A DNA stretch of 64,000 bases from Rhodosalinus halophilus (GCF_003298775.1 NZ_QNTQ01000004.1:124001-188000); one strand, 5' to 3'; shown: positions 7,492-18,102, counted from the stretch's first letter. Numbers and translations are program-made. The notes: generated from the letters alone by a model not told the origin.

Positions 7492-8730
7492 TCATGCCTT
7501 TTCCAGCAGCGCGATGGAGACCGCGGCCTCCTCCACCCCCATCAACCCGCCGCCGTTCTCGGCCAGCGCGATCCGCGCGCCCTCGACCTGCCGTGGCCCG
7601 GCCTCGCCGCGCAGCTGCGCGACCAGTTCGTGGATCTGGGCAAGGCCCGTGGCCCCGATGGGATGGCCGCGCGATTCGAGCCCGCCCGAGGGGTTGAAGG
7701 GGATGCGCCCGCCAAGCCACGTCGCCCCGCTCTCGGCCAGCGGCCCGCCGTCGCCGATCGCGCAGAAGCCCAGAAGCTCGGTCTGCTGGATTTCGCCGAA
7801 GGCCGTGGCGTCGTGGCATTCGGCCACGTCCACGTCCTCGGGGCCCAGCCCCGCGGCCTCGTAGGCCGCGCGCGCCGTGCGGCGCGAGATGTGCCGCTCC
7901 AGATCGTCGGGCGCGCGGCGCCCGCCGTTGCCCAGCCGGATCGCCCGAACCTTCACGGCGCGGCCCAGCCCCAGCTCCCGCGCCTTGCGCGCGCTCACCA
8001 CCACGGCCGCCGCCGCGCCGTCGCTGATCGGCGAGCACATCGGCAGCGTCAGCGGCCAGGCGATCAGCCGGGCGGCCAGCACCTCGTCCACGGTGAAGGG
8101 CTTGCGATATTGCGAGAGCGGGTTCTCGACCGAATGGGCATGGTTCTTGGATGCCACCGCGGCCATCTGCCGTTCGGTCGTGCCGAAGCGGGCCATGTGG
8201 AAGCGCGCGAAGGAGGAATAGACGTCCATGAAGACGGTGTGCGGCGTCTCTTTCGCGCGCATCTCCTCGGCCACCGGCATCCCCTTGCCCAGGTCGGTCA
8301 GCCGGGCGATGGCGTCCTCGCGGTCCGCGCGCTCCCAGCTGCCTTCGAAGGCCTCCATCGAGCGGGCGGTGTCCGGGTGCACCATCTTTTCCGCGCCCAC
8401 GGCGAGCGCCACGTCACAGGCGCCCGAGGTCACATGCATCACGGCGAGGTTCAGCGCCGTCGAGGCGCTGGCGCAGGCGTTCTCGACGTTGATCATGGGC
8501 ACCGCGTCGAAATCCATGTCGCGCAGGGCGATCTGGCCGCGGATGCCGAACTGACCCTCCATCGCGCCCTGGACCGCGTTGCCGAAGATCACCGCGCCCA
8601 CGTCGCGCGCCTGAAGCCCGGCGTCGGCCAGCGCGGCGCGCACTGCCTCTTCGGCCAGCGACCGCACGGAACGGTCCGGGTGCCGGCCGAACGGCGTCAT
8701 GCCCACGCCCTGAATCACGGCGTCTGTCAT
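7492..8730 (-). CDS. SCP-x-like thiolase family protein
   Basis: This 412-residue thiolase-fold protein is of the SCP-x / acetyl-CoA acetyltransferase-like type common in sterol, aromatic and branched-acid catabolic clusters. The nucleophilic cysteine is C86 in NVENACASAS and the catalytic histidine is H356 in ESRGHPIGATG. A second His sits in AECHDATAFGEIQ. The C-terminal position that carries the acid/base Cys in classical thiolases (CxGGG) reads ENGGG here, so the cysteine is replaced by Glu. This is usual for the SCP-x-like branch but means that classical thiolysis cannot be assumed. It is divergent from surE, with the shared 83-base promoter region carrying an operator-like sequence at 8751. 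The start is ATG with GGGAGGAG just upstream. Confidence 0.88.
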   Translation of the reverse strand: MTDAVIQGVGMTPFGRHPDRSVRSLAEEAVRAALADAGLQARDVGAVIFGNAVQGAMEGQFGIRGQIALRDMDFDAVPMINVENACASASTALNLAVMHVTSGACDVALAVGAEKMVHPDTARSMEAFEGSWERADREDAIARLTDLGKGMPVAEEMRAKETPHTVFMDVYSSFARFHMARFGTTERQMAAVASKNHAHSVENPLSQYRKPFTVDEVLAARLIAWPLTLPMCSPISDGAAAAVVVSARKARELGLGRAVKVRAIRLGNGGRRAPDDLERHISRRTARAAYEAAGLGPEDVDVAECHDATAFGEIQQTELLGFCAIGDGGPLAESGATWLGGRIPFNPSGGLESRGHPIGATGLAQIHELVAQLRGEAGPRQVEGARIALAENGGGLMGVEEAAVSIALLEKA

Positions 8731-8750
8731 GCGCTCCTCCCTTGGCGCTT

Positions 8751-8761
8751 GTGTCCTACAA
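8751..8761. promoter_or_regulatory. GntR/FadR-type operator copy, thiolase/surE promoter
   Basis: GTGT-CCT-ACAA fits the TTGTNNNACAA form found at the other promoters of this region with one mismatch. It lies between the divergent thiolase (start 8730) and surE (start 8814), about 20 bases from the former. Binding by the local GntR proteins is inferred. Confidence 0.55.
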
Positions 8762-8813
8762 TAACGTATGAAAGTCTAGCGGCGATTTCGGGCCGGCACG
8801 GGGGAGGCGAGCC

Positions 8814-9581
8814 ATGGACCTGTCGAACCAGAAGATCCTCATCACCAATGACGACGGCATCCACGCGGAGGGCATCCAGCTTCTGGAGCGCATCGTGCGG
8901 CAGCATTGCGACGACGTCTGGGTGATCGCGCCGGACGAGGAACGCTCGGGCGCCTCGCACTCGGTCTCGATGCACACGCCCGTCCGTGTGCGGAAAGTGG
9001 ACGAGCGGCACTTCGCGCTGAAGGGCACACCCACCGACTGCGCGATCATGGCGATTCACGAGCTGATGGACGGCCCGCCCACCCTGCTGCTGTCGGGCAT
9101 CAACCGGGGCGCGAACCTCGCCGAGGATCTGACCTATTCGGGCACCGCGGCCGCGGCGATGGAGGGCGCGCTCCTGGGCGTGCCGTCGATCGCGCTCAGC
9201 CAGGTGTTCACGCCGGGCGAGGACGTACCCTGGCAGACGGCGGAGCGCTTCCTGCCGCAGGTGATCGAGGGCATCCTGGCCGCAGACATGGCGCCCGGCA
9301 CCTTCGTCAACGTGAACTTCCCGCCCGTCGGACCGGACGCCGTGACCGGCCTTCACGTCGTCGATCAGGGTCAGCGCCCGCCCGGCTCGTTTCAGCCCGA
9401 GGGCCGCACCGACGGGCGCGGGGTGCCCTATTACTGGATCAAGCTGCGCTACACGCGCGGCCAGGCGGACGAGGGCACCGATCTCTGGGCGATGGCGGAG
9501 AACGCGGTCTCGATCTGCCCGGTGCAGCTCAACATGACCGCGATGGCGCTCAAGGACCGGCTGCGGCGGCATTTCCGCTAG
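8814..9581 (+). CDS. surE: 5'/3'-nucleotidase SurE
   Basis: A complete 255-residue SurE: metal-binding ITNDDGIHAEG at the N-terminus (D13, D14), S45 in DEERSGASHS, and Asn ligands N97 and N101 in SGINRGANLAEDLTYSGTAA. The family hydrolyses phosphate from nucleoside monophosphates and short polyphosphate using a divalent metal in the cytoplasm. In many proteobacteria surE sits beside pcm and nlpD, whereas here it is inside the catabolic cluster, divergent from a thiolase and sharing an operator-like site. Its stop overlaps the stop of the convergent phosphatase gene by 3-4 bases. The context suggests a role on a phosphorylated pathway intermediate rather than nucleotide repair, which is inference. 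ATG 8814 has GGGGAGG nine bases ahead. Confidence 0.95.
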   Translation: MDLSNQKILITNDDGIHAEGIQLLERIVRQHCDDVWVIAPDEERSGASHSVSMHTPVRVRKVDERHFALKGTPTDCAIMAIHELMDGPPTLLLSGINRGANLAEDLTYSGTAAAAMEGALLGVPSIALSQVFTPGEDVPWQTAERFLPQVIEGILAADMAPGTFVNVNFPPVGPDAVTGLHVVDQGQRPPGSFQPEGRTDGRGVPYYWIKLRYTRGQADEGTDLWAMAENAVSICPVQLNMTAMALKDRLRRHFR

Positions 9582-10327
9582 GGCTCCGGGGACAGCAGAC
9601 GGCGCGCCGCGCGCCGCTCGGCCGCGTCGAGGCCCATCGCCTCGAGCCAGCTGTCGGGCTCGGGATGCTGCCGCTCGAGCTCCTCGAGCGCGGTGCGGAT
9701 GTATTCGGGATGGGCAGAGGTCAGCATGTCCAGTGCCTCGGGCGAGACATCCGGGCCGAACATGAAGCGAATGTCCCGGCGATAGGTGTTGGTGAGCGCA
9801 TAATCCTCGGCGATCGCATCCTCGCTCACCCCGGCTGCGCGCAGCAGCAGCGCCGCGCCGAAGCCGGTGCGGTCCTTGCCGCTCGTGCAGTGGATCAGGG
9901 CCGGACGGCCATCCGCCTCGATCAGCAGGCGGAACATCGCGGCATAGTCCGGCAGATGCTCCTGCGGAAACAGCCGGTAGTGGCGCAGCACCTCGGCGCG
10001 GATCTCCTCGGGCGGGAGGCGCCCTTCGGCCACCGCGCGCAGCATGTCCTGCGTGCCGCGCGGCAGGAATCCCGCAAGCACGAGCTTCAGCCCGTGCGCC
10101 TCCGGCAGGCGGTCGGGCTTCTTCGCCCGCTCCTCGGGCAGGCGGAAATCGACAAGTCCGAACAGGCCGAGCGCCTCGAGCCTGCCGAGATCCGCATCGG
10201 TGAGCTCGGCCAGCGAATCGGCGCGATAGACCCGGCGCCACGCGGTCTCGCCGCCGCTCGGCAGCGGATACCCGCCCAGATCGCGGAGGTTCACCGCGCC
10301 ATCGAACGGCAGCCGCCTTACGGTCAT
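9578..10327 (-). CDS. Tyrosine/lipid phosphatase-like protein (CX5R)
   Basis: This 249-residue protein has the P-loop HCTSGKDRTG (nucleophile C147, Arg153) and the early NLRDLGGYPL motif of the MptpB-type Y_phosphatase3 family. Those enzymes remove phosphate from phosphotyrosine, phosphoserine or phosphoinositides. There is no signal peptide, so it is cytoplasmic. I chose the ATG at 10327 because the protein then begins MTVRRLPFDGAVNLRDLGG, the usual family start; an upstream in-frame extension has no recognisable content. It ends tail-to-tail with surE. Its promoter region is shared with the ABC importer and contains two operator-like palindromes. Two phosphatases next to a split phosphotransferase suggest turnover of a phosphorylated metabolite. 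Confidence 0.88.
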   Translation of the reverse strand: MTVRRLPFDGAVNLRDLGGYPLPSGGETAWRRVYRADSLAELTDADLGRLEALGLFGLVDFRLPEERAKKPDRLPEAHGLKLVLAGFLPRGTQDMLRAVAEGRLPPEEIRAEVLRHYRLFPQEHLPDYAAMFRLLIEADGRPALIHCTSGKDRTGFGAALLLRAAGVSEDAIAEDYALTNTYRRDIRFMFGPDVSPEALDMLTSAHPEYIRTALEELERQHPEPDSWLEAMGLDAAERRAARRLLSPEP

Positions 10328-10377
10328 CCTGCTGGCCTCTCCGGGATCGCACAGCCTGCAGCATATGCCCCGCCATT

Positions 10378-10401
10378 TTGTTTGACAATCTTGTGCTGCA
10401 A
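10378..10401. promoter_or_regulatory. Two tandem GntR/FadR-type operators
   Basis: TTGT-TTG-ACAA (10378-10388) is a perfect TTGTNNNACAA. TTGT-GCT-GCAA (10391-10401) has one mismatch. The centres are 13 bases apart, between the divergent phosphatase (start 10327) and the ABC importer operon (start 10555). Confidence 0.65.
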
Positions 10402-10554
10402 AGATGTTGACCGAAGCCCGGACGCTGCGTAACGTCGAACTCGGCGCATCCGCGGGAGGAGACGGGGAGCGACCGGGACGGCCCGGCATGCGTCGCGGAC
10501 ACAGACAGAAGACGCCGCCGCGCGCGGCGCCACGTCCCAAGGGAGGAAGACAAG

Positions 10555-11532
10555 ATGGCAATCGGACGTTACCTGCTGGGGGCCGCGGCCGGCGCGGCGC
10601 TCGGGGCGGGCGCGACAGCGGCGCTCGCCCAGGACGAGGTTCAGGTCGGCATCGTCGCCGTGAACTACAACTCGCCAACGATCAACACGATGGCGACCGT
10701 CGCCGAGGCCACCGCGAAGGAGCGCGGCTGGCAGGTCGAGGTCTTCGACGGTCAGGGCGACCAGGTGGCGACCAACAACGCCGCCAACAATTACATCGAC
10801 CGGGGCTTCGACGCGATCATCAACATAGCCTCGCCCAACCCCCAGATGACCGGCGTCATCGAGCGCGCGAACGAGGCGGGCATCCCCTTCGTCTCGACCT
10901 TCTCGGGGCTCGCGGCGGGGATCACCGCGGACATCGGCTCGAACAACACCGCCGACGGCGTGATCGCCACGACCGAGATGGTCGGCCGGCTGGAGGGCCA
11001 GGGCAAGGTCGTCAAGCTGAACTGGAACGTGCTGCCGGCGCTGCGCGAGCGCGACCACGGCTTCCACGCCACGCTCGAGGACTACCCGGACGTCGAGGTG
11101 ATCGAGATCGAGGTGAAGGTGCCCGGGCAGGTGGACGACGCCTACAACCAGATGACCAACATCCTTCTGTCCAACCCGGACGTCGATGCGGTCTGGACCG
11201 GCTGGGACGAACTCGTGGCGCCGGTCGTGCGTGCGATCGAGCAGGCCGGGCTCGAGGACGAGATCTTCGTCGTCTCGATGGACGGCAACGAAGAGGCCAT
11301 CGACCTGATCCGTCAGGGCACCGCGGCCGAGCTCACCGTCGCCTACGACGTGGACCGCATGGGCGAGGTGGCCGTCGACGTGGTCGAGGCGGCGCTCGCC
11401 GGCAACCCGCCGTCCTCGCGCCTGCTGACGCTCAAGCCCTGCCTCATCACGCAGGACACCGCGCCTGCCAAGGGCGAGGATGTGGATTTCGCCAACTGCA
11501 TGCTCTTCTCAGGCGAAGCTGTCGCCCAGTAA
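10555..11532 (+). CDS. ABC importer, ribose-type periplasmic binding protein
   Basis: This 325-residue solute-binding protein of the RbsB-like (Peripla_BP_4) family is the first gene of a binding protein-ATPase-permease operon. A signal peptide covers about residues 1-26 and ends ATAALAQ before DEVQVGIVAV. Characteristic segments are SPTINTMATVAEATAKERGW, GFDAIINIASPNP in place of the usual DaiI.sP segment, and FVVSMDGNEEAIDLIRQG for the second lobe. The family mostly binds sugars or sugar-like molecules; the ligand here is not readable from sequence. GGGAGGAAG precedes the ATG. Two palindromic operators lie 150-180 bases upstream. Confidence 0.93.
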   Translation: MAIGRYLLGAAAGAALGAGATAALAQDEVQVGIVAVNYNSPTINTMATVAEATAKERGWQVEVFDGQGDQVATNNAANNYIDRGFDAIINIASPNPQMTGVIERANEAGIPFVSTFSGLAAGITADIGSNNTADGVIATTEMVGRLEGQGKVVKLNWNVLPALRERDHGFHATLEDYPDVEVIEIEVKVPGQVDDAYNQMTNILLSNPDVDAVWTGWDELVAPVVRAIEQAGLEDEIFVVSMDGNEEAIDLIRQGTAAELTVAYDVDRMGEVAVDVVEAALAGNPPSSRLLTLKPCLITQDTAPAKGEDVDFANCMLFSGEAVAQ

Positions 11533-11618
11533 GCGCCTTCGTCGGAACGACAGACACTCCGCGCGCCCATTGCGGGCGTGCGGAGCCGCCGGCGCCCCGA
11601 CTTCCGCGAGGCAGGACG

Positions 11619-13167
<1,549 letters not shown>

Positions 13168-13181
<14 letters not shown>

Positions 13182-14166
13182 GACGGGCGGGGCCGAGACC
13201 GCCTTCGACTGGTTCGGGTTTCTGGCGAGATGGGGCACGCTGATTTCGCTGGTGCTGCTGATCGCCTTCTTCAGCCTCGCGCGGCCCGAAGTCTTTCCCA
13301 CGCTGCGCAACACGCTCAACATCCTCAACCAGGTCTCGATCCTGGGTATCATCGCGCTGGGGCTCACGGTCTGCCTCGTGGTCGGGCTCTTCGACCTCTC
13401 GATCGGCGCGATGGCCACCTTCGGCGGCTATTTCGCGGCGCGCTTCCTGGCCGAGCTGGGGATGGACTCGGCCTGGGTGGTGCTGGGCGCGGTGCTGGCC
13501 GTGCTGATCCTCGCCATGCTGATCGGCATGATAAACGGCGCCCTGGTGAGCTACCTCGGCATCTCCGCCATCGTCGAGACGCTCGCGATGAGCTTCGTCG
13601 TCACCGGCGTGATCCTCGGCGTCTCGGGCGCGCGGACGGTCTATTCCTCGGACATTCCCGAAAGCTTCCAGATCATCGGTCAGGGCGCGATCCTCGGCAT
13701 CCCCAACCCGATCCTCATCATGATCGCCACCGCGCTCGTGCTTTGGGTATTTCTCGAGCATACGCAGCCGGGGCGGAACATGTACGCCATCGGCGGCAAC
13801 CGCGAGGCCGCGCGCCTGTCGGGCATCAACTTCCAGAAGTTCGCGCTGATCGCCATGGCGATCTCGGCGGCCTGCGCGGCGCTCGGCGGGCTCGTGGCCG
13901 CCGCCAACCTCGCCTCGGGCCGGCCGCAGGGCGTGGGCGAGACCTATCTGCTCAACGCCTTCGTGGCGGTCTTCATCGGCGCCTCGACGCTCCGGCCGGG
14001 CAAGTTCCACGTCTTCGGCACGGCCGTGGGCGTGCTGCTGATCGGGGTGATCAACAACGGTCTTTCCGTGATGGGCGTCGCCACTTACTGGCAGTATATC
14101 GTTCAGGGGCTTATCCTGATCCTCGCGCTCATCAGCGCCAGCATGAACAGCGTGCGCCGCGCCTGA
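13168..14166 (+). CDS. ABC importer, ribose-type permease
   Basis: A 332-residue inner-membrane permease of the RbsC/BPD_transp_2 family with 8-10 hydrophobic segments. Family landmarks are LGIIALGLTVCLVVGLFDLS early, the AFGG-like GGYFAARFLAELG segment, YAIGGNREAARLSGI, and the C-terminal GVLLIGVINNGLSVMGV followed by the last helix. It overlaps the ATPase gene by 14 bases and is followed 23 bases later by an acyl-CoA dehydrogenase in the same direction. The binding protein, ATPase and permease therefore form a complete importer in the catabolic cluster. Confidence 0.93.
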
Positions 14167-14189
14167 CATCACCCCGGAGGCCCAGCCCG

Positions 14190-15986
14190 ATGCCCGCCGT
14201 GAACCGCGCGGATCTCGACTTCATGCTCTTCGACTGGCTGGGGGCGGAGCGGCTGACCGCCCTGCCCCGCTTCGCCGGTCAGAGCGCCGAGGACTACCGC
14301 GCCTTTCTCGACCTCGCCGAGCGGCTGGCCGAGAACGAGTTCCTGCCCACCTGGAAGCCCTCGGACAGCGCCGAGCCGGCGCTTGGCGCCGACGGCGAGG
14401 TGCGGCTGCATCCGGGCGTGCGCGACGCCGTGCGCGCCTATCTCGACGCGGGCCTGCAACTGGCCACGGTGGACGAGGCGCATGGCGGCATGCAGCTGCC
14501 GATCACGGTGGGCACGGCAGCGATGGCCTGCATCATGGCGGCCAACATCGCCGCCAGCGGCTTCCCGATGCTCAGCCAGGCCAACGCGCGGGTGATCGCC
14601 GCCTACGGCACACCCCGTCAGATCGAGCTCTTCGCTCGGCCGCAACACGAGGGCGCGGCGCTGGGGACCATGTGCCTGTCGGAGCCCGAGGCGGGCAGCT
14701 CGCTGGGCGACATCACGACGCGCGCGCGGCCTGCCGGCGCGGACGAGGCCGGCCGCCGCTTTCGCCTGACAGGGCGCAAGATGTGGATCTCGGGCGCGGG
14801 GCAGGACATCACGCCCGACACGATCCACCTCGTGCTCGCGAAGATCGAGAACGACGACGGGACGTTGCCGGCGGGGACGAAGGGCATATCGCTCTTCCTC
14901 GTGCCCAGGCTGCTGCCGGAGATCGCGCCCGGCGGGTCGGGACCCAACGACCTCGCCATCGCGGGGCTCAATCACAAGATGGGCTATCGCGGAATCTCGA
15001 ACTGCCTGCTCAATCTCGGCGAAGGCACGCGCCATCGGCCGGGCGGAGAAGCCGGGGCCTTGGGCTGGCTCGTGGGCGAACCCGGACAGGGCCTCGCCAT
15101 CATGTTCCAGATGATGAACGAGGCGCGGATCAACGTCGGACTCGGCGCTGCGGCACTGGCCTGGCGCGGTTACCTGCTGTCGCGCGACTACGCCTTCGAG
15201 CGGCGGCAGGGCCGGCCGCTCGAGGACCGCCGCGCGCCCGCGCCCGTGCCGCTGGTGCGCCACCCGGACGTGCGGCGGATGCTTCTGGCGCAGAAGGCCA
15301 TCGCCGAGGGGGCGTTGGCACTCTGCCTCTACACGGCGCGGCTGGCGGATCTGGCGGCGACCGCCGGGACCGAAGAAGAGCGTTCCCGCGCCCATGCCCG
15401 GCTCGACCTGCTGACGCCCGTGACCAAGAGCTGGCCCTCCGAATTCGGACTCGAGGCCAATCACATGGCGATCCAGGTGCACGGCGGCTACGGCTACACC
15501 CGCGATTTCGATGTCGAGCAGCTTTACCGCGACAACCGGCTGAACCCCATCCACGAAGGCACCACCGGCATTCAGGGCCTGGATCTGCTGCGGCGCAAGA
15601 TCATGGGCGACGGTGGCGCGGCGCTCGCCGCGCTGCTCGAGGAGGTCCGCGCCACCGCCGACCGCGCGGCGGCCGGGCCGGGCGCGGCGCTCGCGCCGGG
15701 CCTGCGCGATGCGGCCGGGGCGCTGGAACAGGCGGCGCGGAGCGCGACGGGCGCCGCCGATCCGGTCATGCCGCTGGCCCATGCCACGGCCTTCCTGCAC
15801 GCCGCGGGCCATGTCGTCGTGGCCTGGCTGCTCACCGACATGGCGCTGGTCGCCGGCGCGCCGGAGGGTCGCCTCTGGGCCGCGCGCCATTTCCACGACA
15901 CCGAACTGCCGCGCGTCGCGGCCTGGCTCGCGCCGCTCGGGGCCGGCAGCCGCGCCGCGCTCGACGCGCCGGATGGCGCGCTCTGA
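14190..15986 (+). CDS. Acyl-CoA dehydrogenase, DmdC-like long form
   Basis: A 598-residue FAD-dependent acyl-CoA dehydrogenase of the long branch that includes DmdC (methylmercaptopropionyl-CoA dehydrogenase). It introduces a 2,3-double bond in an acyl-CoA. Signs are MCLSEPEAGSSLGDITTRA for FAD/substrate binding, RKMWISGAGQDIT, QVHGGYGYTRDFDVEQLYRD, and catalytic base E456 in PIHEGTTGIQGLDLLRRK. A C-terminal helical extension follows (about residues 470-598), as in DmdC. The ATG at 14190 has GGAGG nine bases ahead. It may be the fourth gene of the importer transcript. The real substrate is unknown; DMSP metabolism is not supported, as I see no other dmd gene here. Confidence 0.9.
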   Translation: MPAVNRADLDFMLFDWLGAERLTALPRFAGQSAEDYRAFLDLAERLAENEFLPTWKPSDSAEPALGADGEVRLHPGVRDAVRAYLDAGLQLATVDEAHGGMQLPITVGTAAMACIMAANIAASGFPMLSQANARVIAAYGTPRQIELFARPQHEGAALGTMCLSEPEAGSSLGDITTRARPAGADEAGRRFRLTGRKMWISGAGQDITPDTIHLVLAKIENDDGTLPAGTKGISLFLVPRLLPEIAPGGSGPNDLAIAGLNHKMGYRGISNCLLNLGEGTRHRPGGEAGALGWLVGEPGQGLAIMFQMMNEARINVGLGAAALAWRGYLLSRDYAFERRQGRPLEDRRAPAPVPLVRHPDVRRMLLAQKAIAEGALALCLYTARLADLAATAGTEEERSRAHARLDLLTPVTKSWPSEFGLEANHMAIQVHGGYGYTRDFDVEQLYRDNRLNPIHEGTTGIQGLDLLRRKIMGDGGAALAALLEEVRATADRAAAGPGAALAPGLRDAAGALEQAARSATGAADPVMPLAHATAFLHAAGHVVVAWLLTDMALVAGAPEGRLWAARHFHDTELPRVAAWLAPLGAGSRAALDAPDGAL

Positions 15987-16070
15987 GCCCCTCAGCCTTT
16001 CGGGCACGGGGACGCCCAGGGCGCCCCTGACCCGGCCGTCTCGCCACTCCTTGCACAGGGCCGGTACCGG

Positions 16071-16095
16071 GCGCCCCGCCGCTTCGACGGGGCGC
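16071..16095. terminator. Hairpin between convergent genes
   Basis: GCGCCCCG and CGGGGCGC form an 8-bp stem around a 9-base loop, between the convergent acyl-CoA dehydrogenase and SDR genes. There is no T-run, so the terminator role is tentative. Confidence 0.4.
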
Positions 16096-16113
16096 GGCAG
16101 CGAATGGGCGCGC

Positions 16114-16896
16114 CTACTGGCGCGCCGTCGTGCCGCCGTCGATCGTCAGGATCGTGCCGTTGCAGTAGCTGGCCTCGTCGGAGGCGAGGTAGAGGCAGCC
16201 GTAGGCCATCTCTTCCGGCGTGCCGGGCCGCTTCATCGGCGTGATGCTCTCGGCCACCGCCTCGTCGTCGAAGAGGGGCAGGAAATCGGCCACCATGCGC
16301 GTGGCGATGAACCCCGGCGCGATGGCGTTGGCGCGTATGTTGTCCTTGGCGTAGGCGACGCAGAGCGACCGGGTCAGATTGATCATCCCCCCCTTCGCCG
16401 CGGTGTAGGTATGCGCCGCCGGCAGACCCTGATAGCCCGAGATCGAGGTCACGTTGACGATCGCGCCGCCGCCCTTCTCCTGCATGTGCGGGATGGCCAG
16501 GCGGCACATGTAGAAGCCGCTGTCGAGGTTGATCGCCAGCACCTCGCGCCATTTCTCGGGCGTGGTGTTCGCGGTGTCGGCCATGCTGCCCTCGCTCTCG
16601 GCGACGTGGTTGTAGCCCACGCCGGCCGAGTTCACGAGCACGTCAACCCGGCCGAAGGCCTGCATCGCGCCGTCGAAGGCCTTCTGCGCCCCCTCCGGCG
16701 TCGAAAGGTCCGCAGCCACCACAGCCCCCTCGCCGCCCGCGTCGGTCACCGCCTTCAGCGCCTCGTCGAGATTGGCCTGCGTGCGCGACACGCCGACGAC
16801 CTTCGCGCCTTCCTTCGCGAAGATCTCCATGCAGGCGCGGCCCACGCCGGTGCCTGCGCCGGTGATCAGCGCCACCTTGTCCTGAAGCCGTCCCAT
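16114..16896 (-). CDS. Short-chain dehydrogenase/reductase
   Basis: A 260-residue classical SDR: the cofactor-binding glycine motif GAGTGVGRA is at residues 13-21, NSAGVG at 89-94, and the catalytic residues are S151 (SISG), Y164 and K168 (YTAAK). The family oxidises or reduces alcohols and ketones with NAD(P)(H). The sequence ends in the usual GTILTIDGGTTARQ. I chose the ATG at 16896 because it directly precedes the first beta strand and has GAGGAGA upstream. It is divergent from the zinc alcohol dehydrogenase at 17016, with a perfect 15-bp palindrome between them. It plausibly handles the hydroxyl-to-keto step of the same pathway. Confidence 0.92.
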   Translation of the reverse strand: MGRLQDKVALITGAGTGVGRACMEIFAKEGAKVVGVSRTQANLDEALKAVTDAGGEGAVVAADLSTPEGAQKAFDGAMQAFGRVDVLVNSAGVGYNHVAESEGSMADTANTTPEKWREVLAINLDSGFYMCRLAIPHMQEKGGGAIVNVTSISGYQGLPAAHTYTAAKGGMINLTRSLCVAYAKDNIRANAIAPGFIATRMVADFLPLFDDEAVAESITPMKRPGTPEEMAYGCLYLASDEASYCNGTILTIDGGTTARQ

Positions 16897-16967
16897 CGTC
16901 TCCTCCCTCTGGTCTTTCGGGCCGCCTCTCCCCAGGCGGTCGGCAACATCATTGCCGAGTCGTGCAT

Positions 16968-16982
16968 TTTTGTCATACAAAA
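16968..16982. promoter_or_regulatory. Perfect 15-bp palindromic operator
   Basis: TTTTGT-CAT-ACAAAA is a perfect palindrome containing TTGTNNNACAA. It lies between the divergent SDR (start 16896) and alcohol dehydrogenase (start 17016). It is the best copy of the motif repeated across this cluster and a likely GntR/FadR-type binding site. Confidence 0.72.
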
Positions 16983-17015
16983 TATTTGCGCGATTTTGTC
17001 TGGGAGGAGATGGCG

Positions 17016-18050
17016 ATGAAGGCGGCGGTATTCGAGGGGCTGGGCAAGCCCCTCGCGATCAGGGAGGTGGCCGAGCCCGAACTCGCGCCCGGCGAGGTTT
17101 TGCTGAAGGTTGAGAACTGCGGCATCTGCGGCTCCGACCTGCACGCAACGGAGGACGGTGTCTTTCTACAGGCCGAAGGCACGGTGCTGGGACACGAGTT
17201 CGCCGGCATCGTCGCGGCGTCGGCCGACCCGGCGGTGCCCGAGGGGCTGCGCGCGACGGCGGTGCCGGTGAACGCCTGCGAGGCTTGCCGCGACCTCGGC
17301 ACCTGCAGGGACGGGCTCGGCATCCTCTGCCCCAGCAACCGGATCACCGGCCTCGCCCTCGACGTGCCCGGCGCCTACGCCGAGTACGTCAAGGTCGGCG
17401 CGAAGCAGGTGGTGCCGCTGCCCGACGGCGTGAGCTTCGAACAGGGCGCGATGGTCGAGCCGCTCGCCGTCGGCCTGCATGCGGTCGAAAAGGCGCAGAT
17501 CCCGATGGGCGGCCGGGTGCTGGTGATCGGCGCGGGGCCGATCGGCCTGTCGGTCGCCGCCTTCGCGCGGCTCGCGGGCGCGGGGCGCATCGTGGTCTCC
17601 GAACGCGCAGAGGCGCGCCGGGCCGCGGCGTCGGATTTTGGCGCGACGGATGTGCTCGACCCCGGCGCGGTCGAGGATGTGGGCGCCGCCTTCTCCGCGG
17701 CCACGGGCGGGCCGCCCGACGTGATCTTCGACTGCGTGGGCGTCCCGGGCATGATCCAGAGCTGCATCGACCTGTCGCGCCCGAAAGGGACCATCGTCGT
17801 GGTCGGAGTCTGCATGAAGCCGGACGAGGTGATCCCGATCGCCGCGATCCTGAAGGAGCTGAAGCTGCAGTTCGTCCTGGGCTACGTGGAAAGCGACTTC
17901 GCCCGCGTGCTCGACTATCTCGGGCAGGGGCGGATCAAGGCCGACGGGATGGTGACCGACCGGGTGTCGCTGTCCGAGTTGCCGGAAGCCTTCGAGGCGC
18001 TGCGGCGTCCCGACCGCCAGATCAAGGTGATGATCCGGCCGGGCGGATAG
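17016..18050 (+). CDS. Zinc-dependent alcohol dehydrogenase (MDR family)
   Basis: A 344-residue medium-chain dehydrogenase. Catalytic zinc ligands are C38 (CGICGSD) and H60/E61 (GHE). Structural zinc cysteines are C88, C91, C97 and C105. The NAD(P)-binding motif [11 protein letters not shown] is followed by an acidic ERAEARR loop. It oxidises a secondary alcohol or polyol to the ketone, or an alcohol to an aldehyde. Two in-frame ATGs are present at 17010 and 17016; the second is preferred because GGAGGA at 17003-17008 is then seven bases ahead. It lies downstream of the best operator copy and is convergent with the thiolase at 18136. Confidence 0.92.
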   Translation: MKAAVFEGLGKPLAIREVAEPELAPGEVLLKVENCGICGSDLHATEDGVFLQAEGTVLGHEFAGIVAASADPAVPEGLRATAVPVNACEACRDLGTCRDGLGILCPSNRITGLALDVPGAYAEYVKVGAKQVVPLPDGVSFEQGAMVEPLAVGLHAVEKAQIPMGGRVLVIGAGPIGLSVAAFARLAGAGRIVVSERAEARRAAASDFGATDVLDPGAVEDVGAAFSAATGGPPDVIFDCVGVPGMIQSCIDLSRPKGTIVVVGVCMKPDEVIPIAAILKELKLQFVLGYVESDFARVLDYLGQGRIKADGMVTDRVSLSELPEAFEALRRPDRQIKVMIRPGG

Positions 18051-18071
18051 CGCCTTGCTGCGGGATCCGGG

Positions 18072-18102
18072 GCGAAAGGGGCTGGATCCGCTCCCCTTTC
18101 GC
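18072..18102. terminator. Bidirectional hairpin between convergent genes
   Basis: GCGAAAGGGG and CCCCTTTCGC form a perfect 10-bp stem with an 11-base loop, between the convergent alcohol dehydrogenase and FadA-like thiolase genes. There is no clear T-run. Confidence 0.55.

Noticed and set aside
10328-10678. N-terminal extension of the CX5R phosphatase across the importer promoter
   Set aside because: The extension is low-complexity, overlaps the operator pair and the first codons of the divergent binding-protein gene, and has no family match.
14190-15986. DMSP demethylation (dmdC) assignment
   Set aside because: The long acyl-CoA dehydrogenase is DmdC-like in architecture, but no dmdA, dmdB or dmdD is nearby and the operator context points to another pathway.
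16962-17009. Longer upstream start for the zinc alcohol dehydrogenase
   Set aside because: The extension would run through the perfect palindrome at 16968-16982 and the Shine-Dalgarno at 17003-17008; the start at 17016 fits better.
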